From contig CAJNDS010000541.1 of NCBI GenBank assembly GCA_905221605.1, forward strand, positions 7,501 through 71,500: DNA of 64,000 nucleotides. The letters run 5' to 3'. Under the pieces are notes generated by a model, which saw nothing but the letters and a program-made list of their open reading frames with translations, was not told the origin of the DNA and searched no databases. Source of the DNA: Symbiodinium natans (lineage: Eukaryota > Sar > Dinophyceae > Suessiales > Symbiodiniaceae). Within the stretch, counting starts at the first letter, position 1. Each line of letters starts with the position of its first letter. The position numbers and the translations under genes were made by a program. Positions 1 to 8,968 of this stretch are shown here, one piece after another.

Positions 1-2
1 TG

Positions 3-554
3 GCGCAGAAATATGGGCGTGAAGATGTGCTTCCGGCGCTGCGGGGCCAGCTGGCAGTGGTCCAGGCTATCCGGGGAGGTTGGGTGCCGTTAACGCCACA
101 AGTGCGGGGTGCGCGGAGACCCGTCCCAGAGTGTCGTTTGGCCTTCAAGACGGCGAAGTTGGAAACCATCCCTATGGGTTTGAGTGCAGCGGAAAGGTCA
201 GAGGACGACACGGATGCCGAGTCTGAGTCGGATGGATCGACCATCTCTTCTTGCAGCTCTAGCGTGTCCGAGGAGATGGAGGCCGAGGATGCCTGCTGCG
301 ACGAAGAAGATGATCAAATTTCAAGGGGTCAGCTCCTGCAAGATATGTACGTGGTGAACTGCCTGAGTGCTAGGTTTCACGCTGCTGTGATTTTGGACTG
401 CGGGGTTGTGAGAAGGGCTTGCGCACCTTCCAAGGATATCGATGATTTGCACTGGCAGGTTTGGAAGGAGGACCCCTCCCTGAAAGCGACCCCCTTTGAG
501 CCATGCAATCACTTGGCGTGCGCCCAGGTTTTGTGTGGTGGGTCCGGCGCGTAG
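3..554 (+). CDS. tyrosine recombinase, C-terminal part (element 1)
   Basis: C-terminal end of a tyrosine recombinase whose catalytic core lies to the left of the window. The frame is open from base 3. The first residues (KYGREDVLPALRGQ) align with KYGRNDTLPQLRCQ in the complete recombinase at 33,118-34,917, so the Tyr codon at 12-14 is the probable nucleophile. After the catalytic end come a Ser/Asp/Glu-rich linker (about residues 60-105) and a small terminal domain with FHAAV and several Cys/His (PCNHLACAQVLC). Element 2 has the same tail plan (FHLAV, then CCGHSACAAQC). It is the first ORF of a Gag-RT-RNase H element, all on the plus strand. Recombinases of this class integrate the element DNA, probably as a circle. 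The family assignment rests on the comparison with element 2. Partial, no start in the window. Confidence 0.75.
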   Translation, partial: AQKYGREDVLPALRGQLAVVQAIRGGWVPLTPQVRGARRPVPECRLAFKTAKLETIPMGLSAAERSEDDTDAESESDGSTISSCSSSVSEEMEAEDACCDEEDDQISRGQLLQDMYVVNCLSARFHAAVILDCGVVRRACAPSKDIDDLHWQVWKEDPSLKATPFEPCNHLACAQVLCGGSGA

Positions 555-571
555 TGCGCCCGGTGCAGTCA

Positions 572-962
572 AAAGCTGCAGCGAGGAAATCTGGTGTGAG
601 ATCTGATCTCAGGGGGAGATCGGGGCAAACGTGTGTTTGCCAGGGACCTCAGGAGAGGTTTTCTGTGCGTGCGAGACATGGTCTCCTGCTTGCGAGCGCG
701 TGCTTGCATTTGTCTAGTTACTGTAGTGTGAGTTGTTGCGTCAGTTCGGGCGTGCGCGTGCCTGCTCAGAGAGCTGCAGCGGGGAGATCTCGTGTGAGAT
801 CTGATCTCAGGGGGAGATCGAGGCAAACGTGTGTTTGCAGGGACCTCGTAGAGAGGTTTTTGTGAGTGTGAGACTTGGTCTCCTGCGTGCGAGAGTGTGC
901 TTGCGTTGGTCTGGTAACTCTGTGTGAGTCGTTGCGGCAGTTCGGGCGTGCGCGTGCCTGTT
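572..962 (+). repeat. two ~198-bp direct repeats with small hairpins, YR-Gag spacer of element 1
   Basis: The spacer between recombinase and Gag holds two direct copies about 198 bp apart. Each carries the perfect hairpin GCAAAC-GTGT-GTTTGC (625-640 and 823-838) and a second self-complementary run GAGATCTGATCTC just upstream. The copies differ by small indels. Element 2 has unrelated hairpins at the same place, which suggests a regulatory or packaging role (inference). Confidence 0.7.
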
Positions 963-1053
963 CAGCTTGATTGAACCCGAGTGGGGCCAGCCAGCTTACT
1001 TGCTGTCTTGAGATTCTGTTGGTTTGCTTGTGCTCTGCTTTCCTTGATCTGCG

Positions 1054-2215
1054 ATGGATTGCAAGCAGAAGTTCGGGGAACTGGTGGCGCAGGTGGGTTT
1101 GTGCGACCAGGTGAAGCAACGCCTCCAAAGCCGTGGGTTCACTACGGCGGCTGAGCTGTACTGGACACTACAGGGTGGTGCAGAGGAAACCTTCAGGGCC
1201 GTTCTGGAGTCTGCCGGAGTGGACATAGGGGCTGCTCCATCCGTGCTTCAATGTTTGGAAGCCGGCAGACTGAGACGCTTGCTCGCTGTTTGCAAAAGCC
1301 TGTGCGCGGAGCCGAACGCTGAGATCGGGACAGTTGCAGTAAACTCGGAGGCCTCCAACTTGCTGGGGGTCCCCCTGGGGCCTCAACTGGATGGGGCCAA
1401 GCTGAAGCAGCTCTGGAAGGCGTTTGAATCCAGCTATCCTGCGGAGGCGCTGGAATCGGATGGCCAGCCGTGCAAGCAACTCGTGCAGCAAATCATGTTG
1501 CAGAAGAAGAATGCCGAGCTGAAATTCATTCCTTGGAAGCAGATCTTGTCGGTGGTGCAGTATGATCGGGCTCGTCTTTCTTGCGCTGGCTCCAAGGAAA
1601 AATCCTTGCTGGGCCTGCTGGCGGATGCAACTGGACAAGTCGATCCGGCCGAGGTGGAGATTTCAGCTTCGCCGTTTGCGGTCCAGAAGGTGTTGTGTCT
1701 TCGGAGCGTTGCCTGGGCGCTTGTTGATTGGTGCCACCTGTCTTCCGGAAAAATTTTAGCGAACAAGTTCATGATGCTGTATCACCGTGTGGGCTTATCT
1801 GAGATGGGTCTGCGGCCGCCGACCCTGGCTGAAGCTGAGAGTGCCGATGCGGAGCTTTGCCGCCAGCTTAATGATCTGCTGGGCCAGGGTCACAGTTTGG
1901 ACAAGGCAATCCACGAGGCGGTGGTGGTGCGGGATAGCCTTCGCATGTGGCTCCAGCCGCGCCCGAGGCTGCCGTCGGAAAAGAAGCGCTTTTCCCCCTA
2001 CGGTGCGGAGTCAAAGGGGAAAGGTCGTGGCGCTGGCGGCAAGGGGCGTGGGGGCAAGGGTCGTGATGGAAAAGCGCGCCAGAAAGGCTTGTGTTTTGCT
2101 TTTCAGGCGCACACTCCCAGATTGCAAATTCCTCCATCAGTGTGAGTATTGCGGCAGCGGTGAGCATGGGAGATCGGCGTGCGAGAAGTTGTTGCAATTG
2201 GCCAAAGACGACTAG
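1054..2215 (+). CDS. Gag-like protein with frameshifted CCCH finger (element 1)
   Basis: ATG at 1054 opens 363 codons in frame 1 (stop at 2145). The protein has no enzymatic motif and aligns along its length with the ORF at 35,334-36,479: LWKAFESSYP against LRKTFEANYP, and FIPWKQILS against WVPWKKGLS. A basic Gly/Lys/Arg run (about residues 315-345) precedes the finger, as in nucleic-acid-binding Gag proteins. In frame 1 the finger begins (GLCFAFQ) and then runs into a stop. Frame 2 continues it as DCKFLHQCEYC and GEHGRSACEK up to 2215. Element 2 keeps both halves in one frame (CFDFQEGRCSRGDECRFKHVC). This copy therefore has a small indel near 2,105 that splits the CCCH and following knuckle. 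It is probably a damaged gene, though recoding cannot be excluded. Confidence 0.65.
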
Positions 2216-2236
2216 GGACAGCTCCTCACTCCTAGC

Positions 2237-3889
2237 ATGGACCTGGTAGAGGGGAGTGAGGGAAGCATGCCTGTGTTGGAGCTAGTGGGCAAGGAACCTT
2301 GCCAGCCTGCAGACCCGGCGGCGTGCGCTGCGTATCATAGAGTGTTCTTCAAGGATGGGGGAGGCATCTTGAGTACACTGGACTGGCAGGTTCCACCTCC
2401 TTTCGCTCTATGTGATCCTCTGGCCTGTGTTAGATGTGCGATTTGGAGCTCAATGCCGGCAGATGCGTGCCGTAGGGCGGCAGCTCTACCGGGCAGAGTG
2501 TTGGAGCGGCCGTTTTTCTCAGATGAGGAGGTGCACACCATGCGGGCTTCCGTCTGCTCTGCGTTACATGTGGATTTGGATTGGGCAACGCAGCGTTTTG
2601 AGCTCACGCCGTACAAGCTGAACTTATTGGAGTCGCTGGCCAAGCGTATGGATGATCCGGATGTGCCCTTGTGCGAAGTGCTGAGACGTGGTGCGCCCAC
2701 TGGTGTGCGTCGGCCGATCCCCCCATCGGGGGTGTGGCCGCTTCTCTCCGACCGAGAATGCAAGGAGGTGTGCGATGTTTGCGACTTGTGCTTGTGCACC
2801 GCCAATCACGCTTCAGCGGAGAGGGAACGTTCCAGAGTGCGCGAGTTGGTTCAGAAGGAGCTGGATCAGGGTTACATGGTTCACATTGAAGGGGGTCTGC
2901 CCGCAGTGCAGCAGCGTTTTCCGCCGGGCGAGTTGGCGATCGGCAAGCTGGGTGTGGTGACCTCTCCGGGCAAGGAGGACAGATTGATCGGCGACTCCAA
3001 GGCCAGTGGCGCCAGCCCTGCTGCTCGTTTCTGTGAGAGAGCGGAGGTTCCCTCCCTGTACTTATTCACGGCAGCGCTCAACCGGTTTGCAGCTTGGTGC
3101 GGCGGGGAAGTGGACTGCTCCGCTTGGGTTTTATTCTGCGTGGATGTTAAGGGAGCGCACAAGTCCATAAGAACTGCTGCAGAGGACGTGGGTTTCTCTG
3201 TCTTCTCTTTGGAGGGCGAATTTTACGCGTACGTGGTAAATCACTTTGGCGCCGCTTGGTCGGCTTACTGGTGGAGCCGTCTCTCTTCGCTTTTGATGCG
3301 GCTCATCCACATGCTCGTTCGCCACAAGCACCTCGGTGCGGTGTATGTGGACGACTTCTTACTTTTGCTGCCTCGGGCTGCGTTCGCAATGTTGGTTGTG
3401 CTTGTGCTAGCTATCCTGCAGATTTTGGAGGTGCCGCTGTCGTGGAAGAAGCTTGCCCTCGGAAACGACCTCACGTATTTGGGCTGGCGCCTGACTCTGA
3501 TCTCGGGATTCTGGGCGGCGCTGCCGGAGAACAAGCAGGGCAAAGTGTTGCGGGAGTTGGCCTGGTGGCGACTACATCCACGTCGCGTCCCTCGCCGCGT
3601 TCTGGCGCAGCTGCTAGGCTTCTTGCTTTGGGCCACTCAGGTCCGACTTGCGTTGAGGGCCTTCCTTGCTCCGCTGTTCAAGCGACTGTCTGGCCTGGAG
3701 CGCACTTGCAGTGCCTGGGATGGGGTCAGCTCGAAGAGCTGTCTCTCTTGCTGGAGGACGGGCTTGTGGTTCAACGTGCTGCGTCGACGAGCGATGTCCA
3801 GAAGGGATGGAGGCTTTGCGAAATTGGCAAGCAGCCCGTCGGCTCGGTGGTGGAGGCGAAGAGGCTGCTTAGGCAGCCTCGCGTGTTGA
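2237..3889 (+). CDS. reverse transcriptase (element 1)
   Basis: Reverse transcriptase of the YR retrotransposon. From ATG 2237: motif A FCVDVKGAHKSI (Asp about residue 303), motif B region NHFGAAWSAYWWSR, motif C VYVDDFLLL (Asp pair about 372-373), and the following PLSWKK...YLGW block typical of DIRS-type and related RTs. The first ~200 residues have no motif I recognise. TGVRRPIPPSGVW matches TGIKSPIAPSGVW in element 2, so the N-terminal part is conserved. The true frame is lost near 3,705, where homology to element 2 moves from frame 2 to frame 1 (LQCLGWGQLEELS). The last ~60 residues of this frame are therefore spurious. RT and RNase H were probably one polyprotein in the intact ancestor. 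Confidence 0.85.
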   Translation: MDLVEGSEGSMPVLELVGKEPCQPADPAACAAYHRVFFKDGGGILSTLDWQVPPPFALCDPLACVRCAIWSSMPADACRRAAALPGRVLERPFFSDEEVHTMRASVCSALHVDLDWATQRFELTPYKLNLLESLAKRMDDPDVPLCEVLRRGAPTGVRRPIPPSGVWPLLSDRECKEVCDVCDLCLCTANHASAERERSRVRELVQKELDQGYMVHIEGGLPAVQQRFPPGELAIGKLGVVTSPGKEDRLIGDSKASGASPAARFCERAEVPSLYLFTAALNRFAAWCGGEVDCSAWVLFCVDVKGAHKSIRTAAEDVGFSVFSLEGEFYAYVVNHFGAAWSAYWWSRLSSLLMRLIHMLVRHKHLGAVYVDDFLLLLPRAAFAMLVVLVLAILQILEVPLSWKKLALGNDLTYLGWRLTLISGFWAALPENKQGKVLRELAWWRLHPRRVPRRVLAQLLGFLLWATQVRLALRAFLAPLFKRLSGLERTCSAWDGVSSKSCLSCWRTGLWFNVLRRRAMSRRDGGFAKLASSPSARWWRRRGCLGSLAC

Positions 3890-4578
3890 CCGGGAAAGTC
3901 TGGGTGCGCTTCTCTGTCTGGACGGCCAATGTGGACTTGGACCAGGTCTGTTTGGCAGCGATGTCAGTGTTGCAGAGGGCTTTCCGCGACAACTCTTTTT
4001 CTTGGGCTGGCGAGGTTGTCCTTAACAACGGAGCAGCAGATGCCTGGGCCGGGGCGTCCGTGGCCGGATTGGGAGGCTGGTTCTGCTCTGGTGGTCAGCT
4101 TTGGTGGTTCCACTTGGAAATTAAGGGTGGTCAGTTGCCTTCAGCCTGGGCCTGCCCAGAGAGGCTGCAGGAAGCGATTTGCGCGCTGGAGCTGTTGGCG
4201 CAGCTGGCGCTCGTCTTGGCGCGTGCAAAGATAGTTGGTGGGAAGTTCACGCACGCAGTTCGCCTGCGTCAGTTTGGAGACAACTTGGCGGTGGTGGCCT
4301 CGTGCAGCAAGGGCTTGTCTACTTCGGGTACTTTGTCGTTCGCTTTGATGACACTAGCAAGCGCTTGCTTGGATCTTGGTGTGACGTTGGACATGTCGCA
4401 CATGGCGGGCGAGAGGAACGTGGAGGCGGACAGCCTGAGCCGGCTGAATGATCCAGAAAGTCCGGCGCCATCCCCGGAGTTGCAGTCCAAATTTGGCGTC
4501 TGGAACCGAGTGCGTCTGGATTTGGGTGAACTTCTTGAGCCTTGGGCGAAGTTTCTGGGGCGATCAAGTTCGCTGTAA
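3709..4578 (+). CDS. RNase H domain of the RT polyprotein (element 1)
   Basis: Frame-1 continuation of the RT ORF, needing a frameshift at about 3,705. It has the acidic residues of a DIRS/Ty3-type RNase H in order: Asp in ADAWAGASVAGLGGW (~4,050), Glu in CALELLAQ (~4,187), Asp in GDNLAV (~4,281), and the closing HMAGERNVEADSLSR (~4,400-4,442), which matches HIAGKKNQWADSLSR in element 2. This domain removes RNA from the RNA-DNA hybrid during reverse transcription. The frame is open upstream to 3256 without homology there. The stop at 4576-4578 is followed by about 110 bp of spacer and then terminal repeat B1. Confidence 0.75.
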   Translation, partial: QCLGWGQLEELSLLLEDGLVVQRAASTSDVQKGWRLCEIGKQPVGSVVEAKRLLRQPRVLTGKVWVRFSVWTANVDLDQVCLAAMSVLQRAFRDNSFSWAGEVVLNNGAADAWAGASVAGLGGWFCSGGQLWWFHLEIKGGQLPSAWACPERLQEAICALELLAQLALVLARAKIVGGKFTHAVRLRQFGDNLAVVASCSKGLSTSGTLSFALMTLASACLDLGVTLDMSHMAGERNVEADSLSRLNDPESPAPSPELQSKFGVWNRVRLDLGELLEPWAKFLGRSSSL

Positions 4579-4685
4579 TGCTTCAATTCGGCACGTTGTT
4601 TCGAGTGTACTGCGTAGCGCTGTGCAGTCGCGCAGATTGTTGGGGGTATAGGGCGCGCCTGGGCAGAGCCAACCGGCAGTTCTTT

Positions 4686-4802
4686 GGGGCTTAGATGGGC
4701 CAGTTGGCTCTTGACTGTTGCCCGGCATTTCCTGCAAAAGGTTGGCGCGCCCCTCCCTTGTGTTGTGCATACGGGGTTCCGGAGAGTAGGTTTGGTGTAG
4801 AG
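4686..4802 (+). repeat. terminal repeat B1 of element 1
   Basis: 117 bp running from GGGGCTTAGATGGGCC to TTTGGTGTAGAG. By eye it is identical to 5,024-5,140. It follows the RNase H stop and abuts the next repeat unit without spacer, the position of B1 in a split-direct-repeat element (A1-internal-B1-A2-B2). Further diverged copies lie within 5,750-6,310. Confidence 0.75.
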
Positions 4803-5140
4803 GTGTTGGTGTTCCCGGTTCGGTTGGGTTTGGCAGAACACCGGCCCTCTCTCCACACCTACTCCTCCATACAGTGTACATTGTATGTGTGCGTGCTCGA
4901 GTTGAGTTGAACAGCTGAGCCTGTGCACTGTCGGTTTGGTCACACTGCAGTCTTGTCTGCAGAGTTTGCCTTGCGTTTTCCCACCCACCCACCCTGGTTG
5001 CTGAGCAGCTGGGTAGTGGGGCCGGGGCTTAGATGGGCCAGTTGGCTCTTGACTGTTGCCCGGCATTTCCTGCAAAAGGTTGGCGCGCCCCTCCCTTGTG
5101 TTGTGCATACGGGGTTCCGGAGAGTAGGTTTGGTGTAGAG
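4803..5140 (+). repeat. A2-centre-B2 end of element 1
   Basis: Starts head-to-tail after B1. A2 (4,803-~4,977) carries the GGTTGGGTTTGGCAG motif. A C-rich centre (about 4,978-5,023, CCCACCCACCCACCC) is followed by B2 (5,024-5,140), the second copy of B1. The matching A1 would lie outside the window, so the left end of element 1 cannot be checked. This is the same plan as 39,074-39,343 in element 2, with unrelated sequence. Confidence 0.65.
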
Positions 5141-5749
5141 AACGCGATCCATGTCGGCAAAGATTTTCGGCCAAATGTGGGTGCAGAGATCAATCTTTTC
5201 AGGCGCAGGAGGTGAGCTGCAGGTGCTGGGCGGTGTTGTGGCAAGGACGGCAAAGAAAGGGTCACGGGTCGATGGGCAAGTCCAGCAAGGAGACACGTGC
5301 CTCGACGCGACGGGAGCACAGGTGGCAGTGGCAGTAGCCGATTGCATCGATGCCGCGTTGACTGGCGTTGACAATGACAAGGTCTTTCAAGTGGCAGTTT
5401 CAGATCATGACCCTGCAGGCTGCTGCGGTTGCAGCGCTGCGGTGCCGTGTCCCTGAAGGTTATCGATGAATGATCGCTTGTCGAAGCTCGTAGCCGTGTT
5501 TTGCTAGTTGAAAAAGTGAAGCAAGCAAAACCGTTGTGCACGGGTGAGATGCGGGGCAAGAGGCAGGAGACGGACTGCTCGCGCCGAGGTGGGCTGAGCT
5601 TACTGTTAGCAGCTAACAGCCAGCGCGCCGCCGCTGCTTCGTCCAGCGTGCGAACACGGAGCGTCTGGTGTTGGTGTTCCGGGTTTGCCAGCGCACCGGC
5701 CCTCTCTCCATACCTACTCCTCCATACATAGCACTTTGCAAGTGTGCGT
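5141..5749. other. unassigned spacer
   Basis: About 600 bp with no convincing gene. 5,664-5,749 is a diverged piece of the family-A left end (GTGTTGGTGTTCC...CACCGGCCCTCTC). The rest matches nothing else in the window that I could see. Confidence 0.4.
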
Positions 5750-6088
5750 GTGTTGGTGTTCCCGGTTCGGTTGGGTTTGGCAGAACACCGGCCCTCTCTC
5801 CACACCTACTCCTCCATACATTGTACATTGTATGTGTGCGTGCTCGAGTTGAGTTTGAACAGCTGAGCCTGTGCACTGTCGGTTTGGTCACACTGCAGTC
5901 TTGTCTGCAGAGTTTGCCTTGCGTTTTCCCACCCACCCGCCCTGGTTGCTGAGCAGCTGGGTAGTGGGGCCGGGGCTTGGATGGGCCAGTTGGCTCTTGA
6001 CTGTTGCCCGGCATTTCCTGCAAAAGGTTGGCGCGCCTCCCCCTTGTGTTGTGCGTACGGGGTTCTGGAGAGTAGGTTTGGTGTAGAG
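5750..6088 (+). repeat. family A solo A-centre-B unit
   Basis: A complete short unit of the family that ends element 1: left part from GTGTTGGTGTTCCCGG, C-rich centre at about 5,925-5,970 (CCCACCCACCCGCCC), right part ending TTTGGTGTAGAG at 6,088. No coding region lies between the halves, so it resembles a solo terminal unit. Confidence 0.65.
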
Positions 6089-6310
6089 GCTCGAGTTGAG
6101 TTTGAACAGCTGAGCCTGTGCGCTGTCGGTTTGTTCACACTGCAGTCTTGACTGCAAAGTTTGCTTTGCGTTTTCCACCCAGCCACCCTGGTTGCTGAGC
6201 AGCTGGGTAGTGGGGCCGGGGCCACTTAGATGGGCCAGTTGGCTCTTGACTATTGCCCGGCATTTCCTGCAAAAGGTTGGCGCGCCCCCATCCCCTTGTG
6301 TTGTGCGTAC
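6089..6310 (+). repeat. family A unit, truncated, head-to-tail with the previous one
   Basis: Begins GCTCGAGTTGAG directly after the preceding unit's end, lacks the first ~90 bp of the left part, keeps the C-rich centre and the right part, and is cut near 6,310 by another repeat. Confidence 0.55.
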
Positions 6311-6475
6311 GGAGTGCTAAAATTTTCAAATCCCTCTCCCACTCCGCCGACTGAACGATGCGCAGTTGTTTTCTTTTTCACTTGCACGTGTCATGTTCAG
6401 CCAGATGCCGCCTGCCACATGATTGCCATCCTTGGAAAAGTTCGAAGGTTGCGTTGCGTTGTGTAGCGAGATGGC
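6311..6475 (+). repeat. short dispersed repeat (family I)
   Basis: Shares CCCTCTCCCACTCCGCC, GAACGATGCGCAGTTGT and CACGTGTCATGTTCAGCCAG with 46,660-46,835 (same strand) and 48,390-48,520 (opposite strand). It has a C-rich centre and no coding content. Confidence 0.55.
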
Positions 6476-6572
6476 AAGAACACCGGCCCTCTCTCCACAT
6501 CTGCTCCTCCACACATAGTGCCTTGCAAGTGTGCGAGTTGAGCCAGAGCCTGTCATTGCGCGATTTGGTCAT

Positions 6573-6910
6573 ACTGGTCGGGTCGCGCTGGGGTAGGTGG
6601 GCTAATTGCCAGCGCGTGCCACTGACCCTCGGCTGCGCGTAAACGCTTGCCATTGCTTGAGCTGCGTGAAACTTTCCTGTGATTGTTCTTGATTCGATTC
6701 GTCAGTTTGCGTCCGCCCGCCCGCCCGCCCGGTTGCGGCTGCCGCCGAAAGCGAAGAGTGGATTCAAGTGCGGCTTTCTGCTGGGTAGTTTAGAAGCAGC
6801 GGTGTGCCCGAATGCATTTCTCCTGCGTAGGGGTAAAAACCGGCGCCTTGCGTGTGCGACATGCTTGGCGTCCAAACATCTTCCCTAAACCACTTCCCAG
6901 GGTTGGAGCG
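6573..6910 (+). repeat. family C solo unit
   Basis: Left part from GTCGGGTCGCGCTGGGG to TCGATTCGTCAGTT, C-rich centre CCGCCCGCCCGCCCGCCC at about 6,713, right part from GGTTGCGGCTGCCGCC to about 6,905. The intact copy serves as the empty-site reference for the two nested insertions at 22,921-23,322 and 40,546-40,817. Confidence 0.65.
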
Positions 6911-8225
6911 CAACAGGGCTGTAGTCTTGGCTGTTCTGGTTGGCTTGGGTCTACAGGCCAGCTCGTCTGTGTCGGGGGTGCCGGCTCGGGTTGGGTTTGG
7001 CAGCCCGGCTCTCGCTTGCGCGTGCTGCAAGTTTTGCTGCGCCCCATCTGCCACCCCCAGTGCGCCCATGCTGATACAGGACATGATTGTCTTGTAGTTG
7101 TTGTTGTTGCCACTGCTGCTACTGTTGGACATGTTACGCCAACATATGCCAACATGTTTGCTTCATTCCCGCGCCGTGAGAAAAAGAGCGATCGCTGTCA
7201 TTCCCCGATGCTGGGGTGGCTGGAGTGTTTTCTGTTTTGACTGCCTGCGTCAACGACAGTCTGGCGTGCGCAGCAACGCCCCGCTTTGATTCACGATTGA
7301 CAGGTAAATGTGCGTTGCGTTCTCTGGTAGTTTGGTGCTTGGCCTTCAGTGCTGTGCTCATGTTTGTGCTTTGGGCTTTGAATCTTATGCTTGCAGTAGC
7401 AGTGTGTGCTGCTGTGTAGGATGTCAGAGCAATCTTGTGCACGGTGATTTCTCCCAAGTTGGCAGCAAGTGAAAGGCCGGCGCCCGATGTAGCCGCGGAT
7501 CCTATTCATCGGATTGATATCCAGCTTGAAGAAGGTCCTAGGTCCTACGTGTATTGCGCAGTTGTGGCCCGCCACATAGCGGCCGTGTCGGGGCCAAAAT
7601 AGTAATTAGCTGTAATGCGCAAGGAACCGACGACCCAGCTCTTCAGGCGCTGGCGTGGGAGGAGAGCAAGGCGAGGACCTGTCCCTTCATCCAGAGACGC
7701 AACCTCTTGAGCGTGTCACATTGTTCAGGCAGATATGCGTCACGCAGCTGGGCTTGCAGAAGAGGCTGTCCGTCTTCGAGAAAAGACTTCCGCTGCTGTG
7801 GCAGCGGGAAAAGCATTGTGGTGAGATTCTGCCCGCTTTTCCATTGCGGCAGCTGACCTTAGGAGCTGACCCTAGGCGCTTGGCAGTGCAGTGCTTGCTG
7901 AAGGTTGCGAGTGCGCGGGCTACGTAAAGGTGCCGTGTGGCCTGACTTCTCATGACCAAGCAGTGGTTCGAACAACTGCGTCAATGGCTACAATGAGCTG
8001 CGCTTTCGTGGTAAAGCTGACAACTTGCGTGCGCAGGTCAGTGCGTGTAGGGCACCGGACGGCCGGCGTAGTGGGGGCTTTCGCGCGTCTGCGTGCAATA
8101 CAATCGCTTGTGGTTGTGGATGTGAGCTCATTCTAGCTCTGCGCAACATAGGTTCCCGGTGCATCTGATCAGAGCTTCAGTTCGTGAGCGCGTCCACGCC
8201 TCCTTTTGTGGTGTGGTTGCGCTGT
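6911..8225. other. intergenic or intronic, one exon-like stretch
   Basis: 6,965-7,040 carries the GGCTCGGGTTGGGTTTGGCAG motif shared by several repeat families. 7,630-7,850 is the only stretch with protein-like composition (listed separately). I see nothing else interpretable. Confidence 0.35.
7655..7850 (+). CDS. candidate exon, unknown protein
   Basis: A stretch rich in charged and leucine residues (TLFRQICVTQLGLQKRLSVF, then EKRLPLLWQREKHCGEILPA) ends at TTGCGGCAG. It looks like one exon of an intron-rich gene. No family is recognised, and neighbouring exons could not be joined with confidence. Confidence 0.25.
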
Positions 8226-8460
8226 TGCTACACGCGACAGCGGCCCTCTCTATCTCGCATGCACGCCTTGTGTATAGTTGTGTGTGAAGAGCTGTCCAGC
8301 AGTCCGATCTTGGTTGGGGGTTGTCCGTGTTGGGCTGCTCTTGTGCAGCCAGTTGTCTTTGTTTTCCCGCCCGCCCGCCCTAAAAGTGGGTTGGGATGCC
8401 TGGAGGCTTATTTGGTTCTTTGCGCTCGGGTGCACATAATCCCAACGTCTGATAAAAAGG
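8226..8460 (+). repeat. family D short repeat
   Basis: Matches 40,105-40,345: GCGACAGCGGCC...CGCACGCCTTGTGTA, centre TTTTCCCGCCCGCCCGCCC followed by TAAAAGTGGGTTGGG, and the end ATAATCCCAACGTCTGAT. The two copies differ by several indels, so they are older than the family B copies. Confidence 0.6.
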
Positions 8461-8968
8461 CCGCTTGTGTTCAGGCCATGCAGCAAAGTGGGATCGCTGA
8501 GCACGATGGTGTTTCTCGGTCTCTAAACTCTGCGTGCAGCAGGGATCCGACTGCTCCCTGCTTTGTTTTCTCTTTCCTTCGCTTTACTAGCTCGCGCAGG
8601 CCGGACGGCTGCCTTGGATAATTCGTCGCAAAAAGAAGGAGGGCGCCCTGCATGCTTCTATGTAGGAGGGATGTTTGAGTCTCTTTCTCTGCTGGGTTTT
8701 TCGTGCGTGAGGATCTTTCTTCGCTTGAGCAGACCGACCGCTGTTCAGCAAAACGTTTAAAAGTACCTCCTGGCGGGCAGAGTGGGTTTTGCTTCTTCAA
8801 ATGCAGACTTTTTTTGGGCCCAAGCTTTTTTTTGTCGCCGCTTCATGCCAAACGAAATAATGATTCTAATGACGCGTTTTGATCCAGCTTGCGCGCATTT
8901 CCGGAAGTTCAGGAAGAAAGGTGACGACGATAGGAAACTTAGAGTTCGAACTGGAGGGTCTGGAAAGC
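8461..8968. other. spacer, nothing recognised
   Basis: No coding or repeat structure recognised. It leads into the first tandem gene copy. Confidence 0.3.

Noticed and set aside
4269-5174. 301-codon minus-strand frame
   Set aside because: It is antisense to RNase H and runs into terminal repeats.
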